Source: Pseudoalteromonas luteoviolacea NCIMB 1944 (GTDB taxonomy: Bacteria > Pseudomonadota > Gammaproteobacteria > Enterobacterales > Alteromonadaceae). Taken from it: 64,000 bases of DNA. Numbering within the stretch: the first letter of the stretch is position 1; the number at the start of each line of letters is the position of its first letter. Made by a program: the position numbers and the translations under genes. A model generated the notes under the pieces. That model did not search any database. It was not told the origin of the DNA and saw nothing but the letters and a program-made list of their open reading frames with translations. The DNA lies in contig NZ_AUXS01000040.1 of assembly GCF_001625565.1 (NCBI RefSeq), positions 39,850-103,849 on the forward strand, written 5' to 3'. This document shows positions 43,967 to 52,588 of this stretch, piece after piece.

Positions 43967-45235
43967 ATGACATATATATCGGATACTAGTGCCCAGGACA
44001 CGCAAATAGAGAAAAAAAGGAACTATAAGCTCTATTTGGCTATCGCTGTTGGTATCGTTATTTTTTTAACTTTGATAGTGCCTCAACTATCAATTTGGTT
44101 TAGTGGAAAGAGTGCTGTGCGTATTGAAAGTATTCGCATTGCAGAAGTTCAAAAAGGGCAATTCGTACGTGATATCTCTGTTCAAGGGCGCGTCGTTGCT
44201 GCAAAACGCCCCACATTGTATAGCCCCGCTCAAGGTACAGTGACTTACCTAGTGACCCCCGGGGATACCGTTAATTTTGGGGAGCCGCTCGCTTTAATAG
44301 ATAGCCCTGAGTTGACGAGCTTATTAGCACAAGAAAAATCTGAACTAACGCGCCTGAAAACGCAGCTTGAGCGTGAAAAAATTCAAGTAAAAAAGCAGGA
44401 TCTTGAACAAGAAAATTATATTGGAAAAGCGCAAGTAGCCTTAAACGCTGCTAAGCGGGAAATGCGCCGAAATGAAGAAGGGCAAAAAAATCAGGTTGTC
44501 AGCGATATTGATTATCAAAAAGCCAAAGATGACTTGGAAAATGCAGAGCGAGAACACCGCTTAGCAATTAAAGAAGTCGCATTATTGAAAGAAAGTCAAA
44601 AGTTTGAAATTAAAACGCGCGCCTTGGAGCTTGAGGCGCAGCAGGTGATTGTGAACGAATTGCAAAGGCAGGTGGCAGCCTTATCTATTGTGTCTCCCGT
44701 ATCAGGCATTGTAGGGAATTTAACGGTTGAACAAAAAAACTCGGTGACTAAAAACCAACCGTTGCTGAGTGTTGTCGATCTGTCTCAATACGAAGTGGAA
44801 GTGAATATCCCTGAGAATTATGCCGATGACTTGGCGTTAGGCATGGGGGCTGAGCTGATGCTCAATGGCACCACCTATCAAGGTGAACTCACCGCCATTT
44901 CTCCAGAAATTGTCAGTGGTCAAGTGGAGGGGAAAATTCGCTTTAAAGACAAAAATATCAAAGGGTTGAGGCAAAATCAAAGGTTGACCAGCCGAGTCGT
45001 CTTAGAGGAAAAAAATGATGTACATTTTTTACCTCGTGGTCAGTTTACCGAATCTGGAGGTGGACGCTATGTCTACGTTGTGCAAGATGACATGGCAGTG
45101 AAAAAGTCCATAAAGTTGGGTTCAAGGAGTTTAGGACAAGTCGAAGTTATTTCTGGTCTGGCAATGGGCGAGAAAGTGGTTATTTCTGACCTAAGCGTAT
45201 TCAATGAAGCAGGAAGTGTGAGAATCGTTCAATAG
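43967..45235 (+). CDS. HlyD/MacA-type adaptor of the second ABC exporter
   Basis: A 422-residue membrane-fusion adaptor, the same length as the one at 13987 and clearly its paralogue: the same anchor helix near residues 23-43, SVQGRVVAAKRPTLYSPAQGTVTYLVTPGDTVNFGEPL, a long coiled coil, and VSPVSGIVGNLTVEQKNSV. Ribosome site aagga lies upstream of the ATG. It begins a four-gene operon that lacks a regulator pair. Confidence 0.9.
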   Translation: MTYISDTSAQDTQIEKKRNYKLYLAIAVGIVIFLTLIVPQLSIWFSGKSAVRIESIRIAEVQKGQFVRDISVQGRVVAAKRPTLYSPAQGTVTYLVTPGDTVNFGEPLALIDSPELTSLLAQEKSELTRLKTQLEREKIQVKKQDLEQENYIGKAQVALNAAKREMRRNEEGQKNQVVSDIDYQKAKDDLENAEREHRLAIKEVALLKESQKFEIKTRALELEAQQVIVNELQRQVAALSIVSPVSGIVGNLTVEQKNSVTKNQPLLSVVDLSQYEVEVNIPENYADDLALGMGAELMLNGTTYQGELTAISPEIVSGQVEGKIRFKDKNIKGLRQNQRLTSRVVLEEKNDVHFLPRGQFTESGGGRYVYVVQDDMAVKKSIKLGSRSLGQVEVISGLAMGEKVVISDLSVFNEAGSVRIVQ

Positions 45236-45244
45236 GGGGTAGGT

Positions 45245-45934
45245 ATGTTAAGAATGAGCAAGTTGGCTAAAACTTATCGTACAGATACGATCAAAACGAG
45301 GGCGCTGTGTCCGTTTGATTTAGAAGTAAAACAAGGTGAGTTTGTCGCTGTTGTTGGTCCATCGGGATCAGGAAAAACAACCTTTCTTAACATTACTGGG
45401 TTACTCGAAACCGCCAGTGAAGGTGAATACTGGCTGGATGGCTTGGAAGTTTCTACATTGAGAGATAAAGCTAAATCAAAACTCAGGAATGAGAAAATAG
45501 GCTTTATCTTTCAAAGCTTTAATTTAATACCAGAACTTAATATTTACGACAATGTTGAAATGCCTTTGCGCTATAGAAAGCTCTCGACCGCACAGAGAAA
45601 GCAGCGAGTAGAAGAAGCCCTTGAACAGGTAGGGCTTGTTAGTCGACAAAAGCATTTTCCCGCTCAGTTATCTGGGGGACAGCAGCAACGCGTTGCAATT
45701 GCTAGAGCGTTGGCTGGCTCTCCAGCGTTTCTCTTGGCCGATGAGCCGACCGGTAATTTGGACTCCAAAATGGCTGATGGAGTGATGTCATTGCTTAAAG
45801 AAATAAATAAGCAAGGGACTACCATCATTATGGTAACGCATGATCTAGACCAGGCAACACAAGCCAGCAGAATAATAGAAGTAAAGGATGGTGTCATTAG
45901 TGAAGTAGAACACTGCGCTCAAGAAATCGCATAA
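45245..45934 (+). CDS. ABC exporter ATPase (MacB/LolD-type), second copy
   Basis: A 229-residue ATPase with Walker A GPSGSGKTT (38-46), Q-loop FIFQSFNLIPE, signature LSGGQQQRVAIARAL, Walker B FLLADEPTGNLDS, and H-loop MVTHD. Near-parallel in sequence to the gene at 15280. It lies 9 bases after the adaptor gene and 13 before permease 1. Confidence 0.93.
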   Translation: MLRMSKLAKTYRTDTIKTRALCPFDLEVKQGEFVAVVGPSGSGKTTFLNITGLLETASEGEYWLDGLEVSTLRDKAKSKLRNEKIGFIFQSFNLIPELNIYDNVEMPLRYRKLSTAQRKQRVEEALEQVGLVSRQKHFPAQLSGGQQQRVAIARALAGSPAFLLADEPTGNLDSKMADGVMSLLKEINKQGTTIIMVTHDLDQATQASRIIEVKDGVISEVEHCAQEIA

Positions 45935-45947
45935 AGGTGACCCTGTT

Positions 45948-47276
45948 ATGATAACTTACTACACCAAACTTGCCTTTTTGAGCTTGTGGAAAACGCGCTA
46001 TATGAGTCTACTGGCGGTTATTGTAATCGCCGTCGGTATTGCTGCGACAATGACAACCTATACCATCAATCATATGATGACCAAGGATCCCTTGCCTTCA
46101 AAGTCGGACTCAGTATTTCTGGTAAGGTTAAACAACTGGAGTCCGGAAGCTGCCTATCGCAACCGAAACGAAGAAAACCCGCCTATTTATATGTCAGTGC
46201 AAGATGCTGTTAACTTAATTAATCACAATGAAGCGCAAGCACATATCCCGATTGCGGGATTTAAGGACATGTTAAAGCTGCCAGAGCAAAGTGCCGTTGA
46301 TGCAAAAATGACCTTCGTCAGAAGCTCGACGACAGACTTTTTCTCGTCATTTGAAGTGCCTTTTTTGTATGGTTCAAGTTGGCCTAAAAGCAGTGACGAC
46401 AGTGGTGAACAAGTTGTCGTGATTTCTAAAAAGCTCAACGCTGAACTGTTTGATGGGCAAAACTCTGTGGGGCGCGTTGTGCAACTTGGCGAACATCAAT
46501 ACACAGTTGTCGGTGTATTAGACGATTGGGCTATTCTGCCTCGTTTTTATGGTGAGTCCATGCGTGCGTTTAAAGCGCCAAGAGATATCTTTATCCCGTT
46601 TCAAACACAGTTAAATTTGGAGCTTTGGTCGTCAAATGTACAGGCATTTGAGTGCTGGAAAGATCCCGAAAATGCGTCAGTGAAAGCGTTGTGGGCATCT
46701 GAATGCGTGTGGGTGTTCTTCTGGGTTCAATTGAATAATGAGCTAGAAAAGCAAGAGTATATGGACTTCTTACAGTCGTATGTTGAACAGCAAAAAGCGT
46801 TGGGGCGCTTTCAAAGACCCACTTTAAACAAATTACAGTCCCCCACTGAGTATTTAAAGGAAAGACGCGCATTTTCGACTGATAGCGAGATAGCGGTTTG
46901 GCTTTCGATATGTTTTTTTGCACTGTGTTTATTAAACGCCATGAGCATTATTATGACCAAGTTTCAGGGCAAAGCTGGTGAAGTCGCCTTGCGTCGTGCT
47001 GTTGGGGCAAGTAGCCTGGATTTGGTTCATCAATATACTATTGAAACCGGAGCGATAGGGTTATTTGGCGGCATCTTGGGATTAGTCTTTACCCAGATTT
47101 GTTTATTTCTTTCTAGCCAGCTTTATACGCATTTGAGTAAAGATATTATGACTATGAGTGGCGAGTTGATGGCTTCTACAGTATTGCTATCTATTTTATC
47201 AAGCTTAGTTTTTGGTATGTTTCCCATAGTTAAGGCCATTAATGTTCAGCCGGCAACGCAATTAAAGAGCTTGTAA
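45948..47276 (+). CDS. MacB/FtsX-type permease 1 of the second exporter
   Basis: A 442-residue permease with one N-terminal helix (LAVIVIAVGIAATMTTYTI), a periplasmic domain of roughly 270 residues, and three C-terminal helices. The FtsX loop is RRAVGASSLDLVHQYTIETG. The SKKLNAELFDGQNSVGRVVQL part matches the VIGHELNIKLFGGENSVGEQ part of the first exporter, confirming orthologous positions of the two permeases. Confidence 0.88.
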   Translation: MITYYTKLAFLSLWKTRYMSLLAVIVIAVGIAATMTTYTINHMMTKDPLPSKSDSVFLVRLNNWSPEAAYRNRNEENPPIYMSVQDAVNLINHNEAQAHIPIAGFKDMLKLPEQSAVDAKMTFVRSSTTDFFSSFEVPFLYGSSWPKSSDDSGEQVVVISKKLNAELFDGQNSVGRVVQLGEHQYTVVGVLDDWAILPRFYGESMRAFKAPRDIFIPFQTQLNLELWSSNVQAFECWKDPENASVKALWASECVWVFFWVQLNNELEKQEYMDFLQSYVEQQKALGRFQRPTLNKLQSPTEYLKERRAFSTDSEIAVWLSICFFALCLLNAMSIIMTKFQGKAGEVALRRAVGASSLDLVHQYTIETGAIGLFGGILGLVFTQICLFLSSQLYTHLSKDIMTMSGELMASTVLLSILSSLVFGMFPIVKAINVQPATQLKSL

Positions 47277-47290
47277 AGGAGATAATAAAA

Positions 47291-48496
47291 ATGAAGGACT
47301 TATTACCTATTATCAAGTCACTGAAAAGCAACTATACGGCTGCTTTACTTTTTATTCTACAAGTGGCGATTACCTTTACAATACTCGTGAATGCGATTTA
47401 TCTAGCTTTTGACAAGCGAGAGTTTATCGCGCGAGCTTCGGGACTGGATGAACAAAATGTGTTTTATGTTGCCGCTAACTTGCCTGTAGAGGAAGCTGCG
47501 CAACCTGCATTATTAGATCAAGATCTTGCCAACATTCGTGCTTTTCCTGGTGTCGAGAATGCGTCAGTATCATCGGGGATCCCTTTGAGTGGCTGGGGTC
47601 GATTGGTTGAGGTAGCAGTAAACCCTGATACCAAATACGATACGTTTTCGGGTTACTATGGAGGTGATTTGAATCTGTTAAAAGCGTTTGGTTTAGAGCT
47701 GGTGGCGGGAAGTGAGTTTAGCCCCAGCGCAGAGTTGAGTGTGCGCACTGAAGGCTACAGAAATGCGATTGATATTATGGTGACTAAAGCGCTTGCCAGA
47801 TCTCTGTTTTCGGAGCAGTGGGAGCAAATAGTTGGCAAGACTATTTACATCAATAACCTGCCTCAGCGCGTTGTTGGTGTGATAGACACACTACAAGCAG
47901 CCTGGCCTTCATGGGTTGTAGTTGAGCATGCTGTGTTGGCCCCAGTAAAAGAGGCTGATAGCATAGTTCACTATGTGGTTAAAACTGTGCCGGGCCAACA
48001 AGATGATATTTTGACGCAAACGTTAGCGTATCTGATGTCTTTACACGGCAGAAAAGTTGATAATTTTGAAACCTTTACGGAAGTTAAATCACGGGCATAT
48101 AGCGCTGAAAATGCCGCCAGTAAGACCTTATTTGGTGTTATCACTGGTCTATTGATTGTCACTGCTCTGGGAATTTATGGGCAATCCAGATATAGCATTG
48201 TCAAGCGCACTAAACTAATCGGTATTAGGCGGGCAATGGGGGCTAGTCGAGGTCAGATTATCCGGTATTTTGTCTTGGAAAATGTAGTTCTATGTTTGGT
48301 AGGCATCTTAATTGGCGTCTGTGCAGCTATTGTATTAAACAATGTATTCAGCAATGCGTTTGAGCTTGGCACCATACCATTAAGCTACCTATTTTATGGC
48401 AGTATCTGCACCATCATTTTGGGACAAGTAGCTGTTTTATATCCAGCAATTAGAGCTGCTCAGTTGTCTCCTGCTATAGCCACACGCACTGTTTAA
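47291..48496 (+). CDS. MacB/FtsX-type permease 2 of the second exporter
   Basis: A 401-residue permease with the same layout as the gene at 17313: N-terminal helix (ALLFILQVAITFTILVNAI), periplasmic domain with ENASVSSGIPLSGWG and VVGVIDTLQAAWPSW, and C-terminal helices with IGIRRAMGASRGQIIRYF. Ribosome site aggag lies upstream. Last gene of the operon. A hairpin follows. Confidence 0.88.
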   Translation: MKDLLPIIKSLKSNYTAALLFILQVAITFTILVNAIYLAFDKREFIARASGLDEQNVFYVAANLPVEEAAQPALLDQDLANIRAFPGVENASVSSGIPLSGWGRLVEVAVNPDTKYDTFSGYYGGDLNLLKAFGLELVAGSEFSPSAELSVRTEGYRNAIDIMVTKALARSLFSEQWEQIVGKTIYINNLPQRVVGVIDTLQAAWPSWVVVEHAVLAPVKEADSIVHYVVKTVPGQQDDILTQTLAYLMSLHGRKVDNFETFTEVKSRAYSAENAASKTLFGVITGLLIVTALGIYGQSRYSIVKRTKLIGIRRAMGASRGQIIRYFVLENVVLCLVGILIGVCAAIVLNNVFSNAFELGTIPLSYLFYGSICTIILGQVAVLYPAIRAAQLSPAIATRTV

Positions 48497-48504
48497 GTGT
48501 ATCT

Positions 48505-48542
48505 GGGTATTTAATTTTTACTGAAACACAGATTAAATACCC
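48505..48542 (+). terminator. inverted repeat after the second exporter operon
   Basis: 11-base perfect arms gggtatttaat (48505-48515) and attaaataccc (48532-48542) form a stem with a 16-base loop. There is no T run afterwards, so it may be a stabilising 3' structure rather than a terminator. Confidence 0.5.
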
Positions 48543-48700
48543 TACATTTAGCACCTAAGTTTGCTACAAATAGTCCATTCGATCGTATTTGTTTTGCTAT
48601 AATACCGCCGTAACAATAACAAGCTGTGGTTATTTATGGTTATGTAAGCCGCAATTTGTCACGTTTATAAATAGGTATCAAATAAGGTTAGTTGATTGAG

Positions 48701-49114
48701 ATGTTACGACTATCAAACAATGTGGAGCTATCTTCTTGGGAAATTGAGCTAACGGCTATTCGTGCGCAGGGTGCTGGGGGTCAAAATGTTAATAAAGTTT
48801 CCTCTGCAATACACTTGCGGTTTGATATAAAGCGCTCAACCTTACCCGATTTTTACAAAGAGCGTTTGTTGGCATTAAAAGATAGCCGGATAAATAAAGA
48901 TGGTACAATTGTGATAAAGGCACAGACTTTTCGCACTCAAGAGCAGAACAAAGAGGATGCACTCAATCGGCTTAAACAATTAATTTTAGACGCAATCAAA
49001 GTAGAAAAGACGCGCCGACAAACTAAACCGACTAAAAGTTCTCAAAAGCGCCGTTTAGATACCAAAAATAAAAGAGCACAAACAAAGGTGCTAAGACGCT
49101 CGGTTAAGTTTTAA
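48701..49114 (+). CDS. arfB: alternative ribosome-rescue factor ArfB (YaeJ-like)
   Basis: A 137-residue release-factor-like hydrolase that frees stalled ribosomes on truncated mRNAs. The catalytic GGQ lies at residues 26-28 in RAQGAGGQNVNKVSSAIHLRFD. The C-terminal tail is rich in Lys and Arg (RRQTKPTKSSQKRRLDTKNK), which enters the empty mRNA channel in this family. I take ATG 48701; an in-frame TTG at 48692 is possible. The gene end overlaps the end of the convergent RstB-like gene by 11 bases, so the two messages share complementary tails. Confidence 0.93.
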   Translation: MLRLSNNVELSSWEIELTAIRAQGAGGQNVNKVSSAIHLRFDIKRSTLPDFYKERLLALKDSRINKDGTIVIKAQTFRTQEQNKEDALNRLKQLILDAIKVEKTRRQTKPTKSSQKRRLDTKNKRAQTKVLRRSVKF

Positions 49115-50357
49115 GTTTCAGTATAGTCGGCAATGAGACACTAAACGCGGCACCGCCAAACTGTGAATCTTCGATCCAACACTTGCCATTATGCCAGCCA
49201 AGGATTTTAGCGACAATTGCCAGACCTAGTCCAAAGCCACCTGTTTCTTTGCTGCGACTGGTATCAAGTCGTGTAAAAGGACTAAATACGTTATCGCGTT
49301 TGTCTATTGGTATGCCTGGTCCGTCGTCACATATTGATAAAATCACTTCTCCTTGGTGCAAAGACCTTAACTCAATAAATATTTGCTTATCGCCATATTT
49401 TTCTGCATTTTGCAGCAAGTTTTGTAATACGCGAGCGAGGTAGTGGTCATTACCATTGACAATGATATTTGGCTCAACAGCTTGGGTGATCTTTTTACTG
49501 GACGTTGCGGCAGATTTATTAATTTGCTCCTGTACAAGTTCACTCAAATTGACGTGCTCTTTGGTCATTTCACGTTCTGAAAATTCCAATCTGGCATAAC
49601 TGAGCATTTCATCAATCAATAGCTCCATTTCAACGACATCTTGATTCATTGCATGTACTTGCTGAGGATCTTTGGGTGCAAGCATAGCGAGTGCAAACTT
49701 TAGCCTCGCAAGGGGAGTTCTTAGTTCATGCGATACAGCATTCACTAACTGTTTTTGATTTTGCATCAGGCTTGCCGTTTGCAGTGCTAATTTTTGTATA
49801 TGCTGAGTTAGTGTAGAAATGGCAGAAAATCGCGAAGGCTTTGTCGCGATATCGAGTTTACCCGTCGCCAATTGTTCTGTGATCACTTTTAGTTGCTCAA
49901 GATCTCGCCAAAGCGGTCGCAACCAAAGGATTAATAGCAAGCCCAAAACAGAGAAAGAGATTAATCTAAAGCCATATTTGGTGAAAAAAGAAGCGCGATT
50001 AGGAGCGAAAGGACCGAGTTGTACGATACTCTCATCGTCGGACAGCAGCATGGATAATTGATAGTTATCATTGCTGTCAAATGAGATCACGACCTCATCG
50101 TTTTCAAGTGCCTTGCGCTGCTCTGGAAACCAAGCTACATCATTGATGTTGATGATATTTAGGGTTTCCTTCTGGTCGTAATGTTCAACGCCTACTGAGT
50201 TTAAAACATCTCTTAGATTAATCGCGACCTGTGTTGCATAGCTCAACTCACTTGGGGCTTGGTTGCCCCAATTTCGCCATATGTATTCACTGCTTTGGTT
50301 TATGACAATGATACTGACAAAAATAAAGAAATAGAGACTCGCTAATAGGCGGACCAT
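49104..50357 (-). CDS. rstB: RstB-like sensor histidine kinase
   Basis: A 417-residue inner-membrane kinase with two transmembrane segments (about 5-20 and 130-147) around a periplasmic domain of ~110 residues. A HAMP domain follows (RPLWRDLEQLKVITEQLATGKLD), then the H-box (VNAVSHELRTPLARLKFAL, H210), N-box (VLQNLLQNAEKYG), and intact G-boxes (CDDGPGIP, GFGLGLAIVAKI). The gene follows RstA with 6 bases between. The operon composition (OmpV, DUF3019, RstA, RstB) supports the name. In E. coli RstAB responds to acid and magnesium signals through PhoPQ; here the signal is unknown. Confidence 0.87.
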   Translation of the reverse strand: MVRLLASLYFFIFVSIIVINQSSEYIWRNWGNQAPSELSYATQVAINLRDVLNSVGVEHYDQKETLNIININDVAWFPEQRKALENDEVVISFDSNDNYQLSMLLSDDESIVQLGPFAPNRASFFTKYGFRLISFSVLGLLLILWLRPLWRDLEQLKVITEQLATGKLDIATKPSRFSAISTLTQHIQKLALQTASLMQNQKQLVNAVSHELRTPLARLKFALAMLAPKDPQQVHAMNQDVVEMELLIDEMLSYARLEFSEREMTKEHVNLSELVQEQINKSAATSSKKITQAVEPNIIVNGNDHYLARVLQNLLQNAEKYGDKQIFIELRSLHQGEVILSICDDGPGIPIDKRDNVFSPFTRLDTSRSKETGGFGLGLAIVAKILGWHNGKCWIEDSQFGGAAFSVSLPTILKLKT

Positions 50358-50363
50358 ATCGCC

Positions 50364-51053
50364 TTAATCCCACGCAGATTTAGAGCATAGGTATCCCTTA
50401 CCCCACACAGTCACAAGCCTAAATGGTTGGTCTGGGTTATCACCAAGCTTTTTACGTAATCGAGAAATGCGCACATCGACACTGCGATCTAAACCATCGT
50501 ATTCTCTACCTACAACTTGGTTGTAAATATGCTCGCGACTCAGTGTCTGTCCTGCATTGTTAGCAAGCTCCCAAAGCAAGTCAAATTCGTAGCTGGTTAG
50601 CTCCACTTCTTGGCCTGACAAATAAGCTTTTCGAGCAGCCTTGTCTACCTCGAGTTGGCCAAGTTTAATATTGTCAGAGCCCTCGTCTTGTTTTCCGCCA
50701 CGTCTTAATAGGGCGTTTACTCTGGCTAGTAACACATAGGGTTCAACAGGTTTTATCACATAGTCATCTGCGCCAATTTCCAACCCTCTAACATGGTCGA
50801 AATCACTGTCCTTTGCCGTTAAAAATAACACGGGTCCAGAGTAACCGTGGCGTATTTCTCGACAAATGGAAAAGCCATCCATGTTGGGAAGCATGATATC
50901 TAAAATAACAATATCAGGTTGTTGCTGTATAATTGCGTCAACAGCTTTTGCACCATCATTCACCAAAGTCACTGAAAAGTTATTACTTTCAAGAAATTGC
51001 CCAGTCAGTGTTGCGAGTCTTTCATCGTCTTCAACAAGGATTACCTTAGCCAT
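50364..51053 (-). CDS. rstA: RstA-like OmpR-family response regulator
   Basis: A 229-residue regulator with a receiver (D52 in VILDIMLPNMDG, K101 in YVIKPVEP) and a winged-helix domain (VELTSYEFDLLWELANNAGQTLSREHIYNQVVGREYDGLDRSVDVRISRLRKKLG). The recognition part and ILVEDDERLATLTGQFLESN strongly resemble RstA. It probably controls its own operon with the outer-membrane protein at 52433. The stop of the DUF3019 gene and this start touch at one base (51053). Confidence 0.88.
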   Translation of the reverse strand: MAKVILVEDDERLATLTGQFLESNNFSVTLVNDGAKAVDAIIQQQPDIVILDIMLPNMDGFSICREIRHGYSGPVLFLTAKDSDFDHVRGLEIGADDYVIKPVEPYVLLARVNALLRRGGKQDEGSDNIKLGQLEVDKAARKAYLSGQEVELTSYEFDLLWELANNAGQTLSREHIYNQVVGREYDGLDRSVDVRISRLRKKLGDNPDQPFRLVTVWGKGYLCSKSAWD

Positions 51054-51454
51054 TAAAAAAAGCTCCAGTCAGATTTTAATTTTCGTCTATATTTTCGACT
51101 TGCCGCCGCATTGATTTTTACTTTTTGCTCAGCCAAAACATGCATGTTTTCATTTCTGAGTGAAAATGACATGTCTTCAGATATGGCGATACTGATGTTT
51201 GTTCTTGCTTTACGCTGGTTTTTCCAGCATTGCAATGGTGCATTATCTTTGTATAAACAAACATCTTGCGCACTGGGTATTGTCCAATCAACAGCGATTG
51301 TCATCTCACAGACTTGGCCTATGGACTTTACCATACACACCACAGGTTTAATCTTAAGAGTTGCTTTATTAGACTGCTGAGCATGGCCTTTGACACTGAT
51401 CACAATCAGTAACAAAGAAGACATAAATAAAGCACATGACCATTTAAAATTCAT
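51053..51454 (-). CDS. DUF3019-type periplasmic protein
   Basis: The start at ATG 51454 has a strong ggagg site; the longer frame from 51544 runs through the upstream gene. The signal peptide MNFKWSCALFMSSLLLIVISVKGHA is followed by ~108 residues with three or four cysteines (PVVCMVKSIGQVCEMTIAV, DVCLYKDNAPLQCWKN), likely forming disulfides. The sequence resembles DUF3019 proteins, which commonly sit between an OmpV-type gene and rstA in marine gammaproteobacteria (from memory). It may modulate the RstB sensor. The gene overlaps the OmpV-type gene by 11 bases. Confidence 0.72.
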   Translation of the reverse strand: MNFKWSCALFMSSLLLIVISVKGHAQQSNKATLKIKPVVCMVKSIGQVCEMTIAVDWTIPSAQDVCLYKDNAPLQCWKNQRKARTNISIAISEDMSFSLRNENMHVLAEQKVKINAAASRKYRRKLKSDWSFF

Positions 51455-52433
51455 ACAGCCCTCCGATAAAGATATTGGAGGTATAATCACGCTCAATAAG
51501 TGGGCTGTTCTTGATGCCAGAGCCCAGCCAAGTGTGCCTTGCACTGAATTTTAATTGCCAATCTGAGTTTAGCTTATAATTGAAAGCCACAGCTAAAAAC
51601 GGGTTTACTGTCGCCTTTCCCTCGTAGAGGAAGTGCTCAGACTGAGTGTCTTGTTGACTGATGCCATAGTAATAATCAACAAGGCTTTTATCTTTGTATT
51701 CTGCGCCGACTTTAACTCTCAGACGAGATGGATTTTGCGTATTTGTCGGAACAACAAAACTGTAATCTATACTGCCATGGTGGCCTTGGTACGTATTGGT
51801 AACATCATGGAGCCATGAAAAAGTGATCTTTGCATCATTTTTGAAGTACCAGTGAGCAAGTATCCCGGAGTCTATTGCCCAGTCACGCTTTGCTATTTTA
51901 TCGATAGTAATGGATTTAGGAGTGGGCTCCTTGTCCTCTTTATCATCGCTATCTCCGCCACTGTCTCCGCCATTTTCGCTTCCATTGTCGGTCCCGATGC
52001 CTGGTTCATCAGAGTTATTGGGATCTGTTGTCGGGTTACCAGGTGAAGGTGTGACCGGAGGGGCATTTGACTCAGCTGTAAAAGTATTTTTTACTAGGAT
52101 ATTACTTGGGTGAAAGCGCTCAAAATAGGCCTGCTCCGTATTGAGCTGTGCAATTAGACTGACATCGAACTTCTCTTGCTCAGTAAAAGTGAACCCCAAG
52201 GTAGTATTGTCGAAAAAAAACTTGTCGCCGTAATAGTTAATGTAGGGCAGTATGACAAGTGGGATGTTGTCCCCACCACGCACTGGGTTTGTCGCAATCC
52301 CGCCGCCAACTGCAACAGAAAACTCCCAGCGTCCAATTTCGGCGCATTGTTCGTCATTTTCATTGCAGTTTGCAACACTGTAAGTACTAAATAAGTAAAA
52401 ACAGATAGATAGCAAAATAGAAAACTGTTTCAA
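51444..52433 (-). CDS. MipA/OmpV-family outer-membrane protein with acidic linker
   Basis: A 329-residue beta-barrel protein starting at TTG 52433 (aggag eight bases upstream). It has a signal peptide (MKQFSILLSICFYLFSTYSVA), then the family opening WEFSVAVGGGIATNPVRGGDNIPLVILPYINYYGDKFFFDN and C-terminal strands ending FIGGLYEF with a terminal aromatic. A Gly/Asp/Ser/Pro-rich segment of about 45 residues (from SPGNPTTDPNN to DDKEDKEPTP) interrupts the barrel and would form a long acidic surface loop. First gene of the RstAB operon. Confidence 0.85.
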   Translation of the reverse strand: MKQFSILLSICFYLFSTYSVANCNENDEQCAEIGRWEFSVAVGGGIATNPVRGGDNIPLVILPYINYYGDKFFFDNTTLGFTFTEQEKFDVSLIAQLNTEQAYFERFHPSNILVKNTFTAESNAPPVTPSPGNPTTDPNNSDEPGIGTDNGSENGGDSGGDSDDKEDKEPTPKSITIDKIAKRDWAIDSGILAHWYFKNDAKITFSWLHDVTNTYQGHHGSIDYSFVVPTNTQNPSRLRVKVGAEYKDKSLVDYYYGISQQDTQSEHFLYEGKATVNPFLAVAFNYKLNSDWQLKFSARHTWLGSGIKNSPLIERDYTSNIFIGGLYEF

Positions 52434-52486
52434 TCAATTTACTCCTGTAAAACCTAGGGCTAAATTTACCAGCAATTTTAGTAATT

Positions 52487-52498
52487 ACCAGAACTGGT
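52487..52498 (-). promoter_or_regulatory. short palindrome upstream of the MipA/OmpV operon
   Basis: accag-aa-ctggt (52487-52498) lies 54 bases upstream of the TTG start. It could be an operator, possibly for the RstA-like regulator. The match to the known E. coli RstA box is poor. Confidence 0.3.
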
Positions 52499-52588
52499 TA
52501 CATTAAATAACAAATAGATCGAGCGAAATAACAGAAGAATGGTGTCACTGTATTAAAGTAAAGTTACTTTTAATCAAGGAGCACAACT

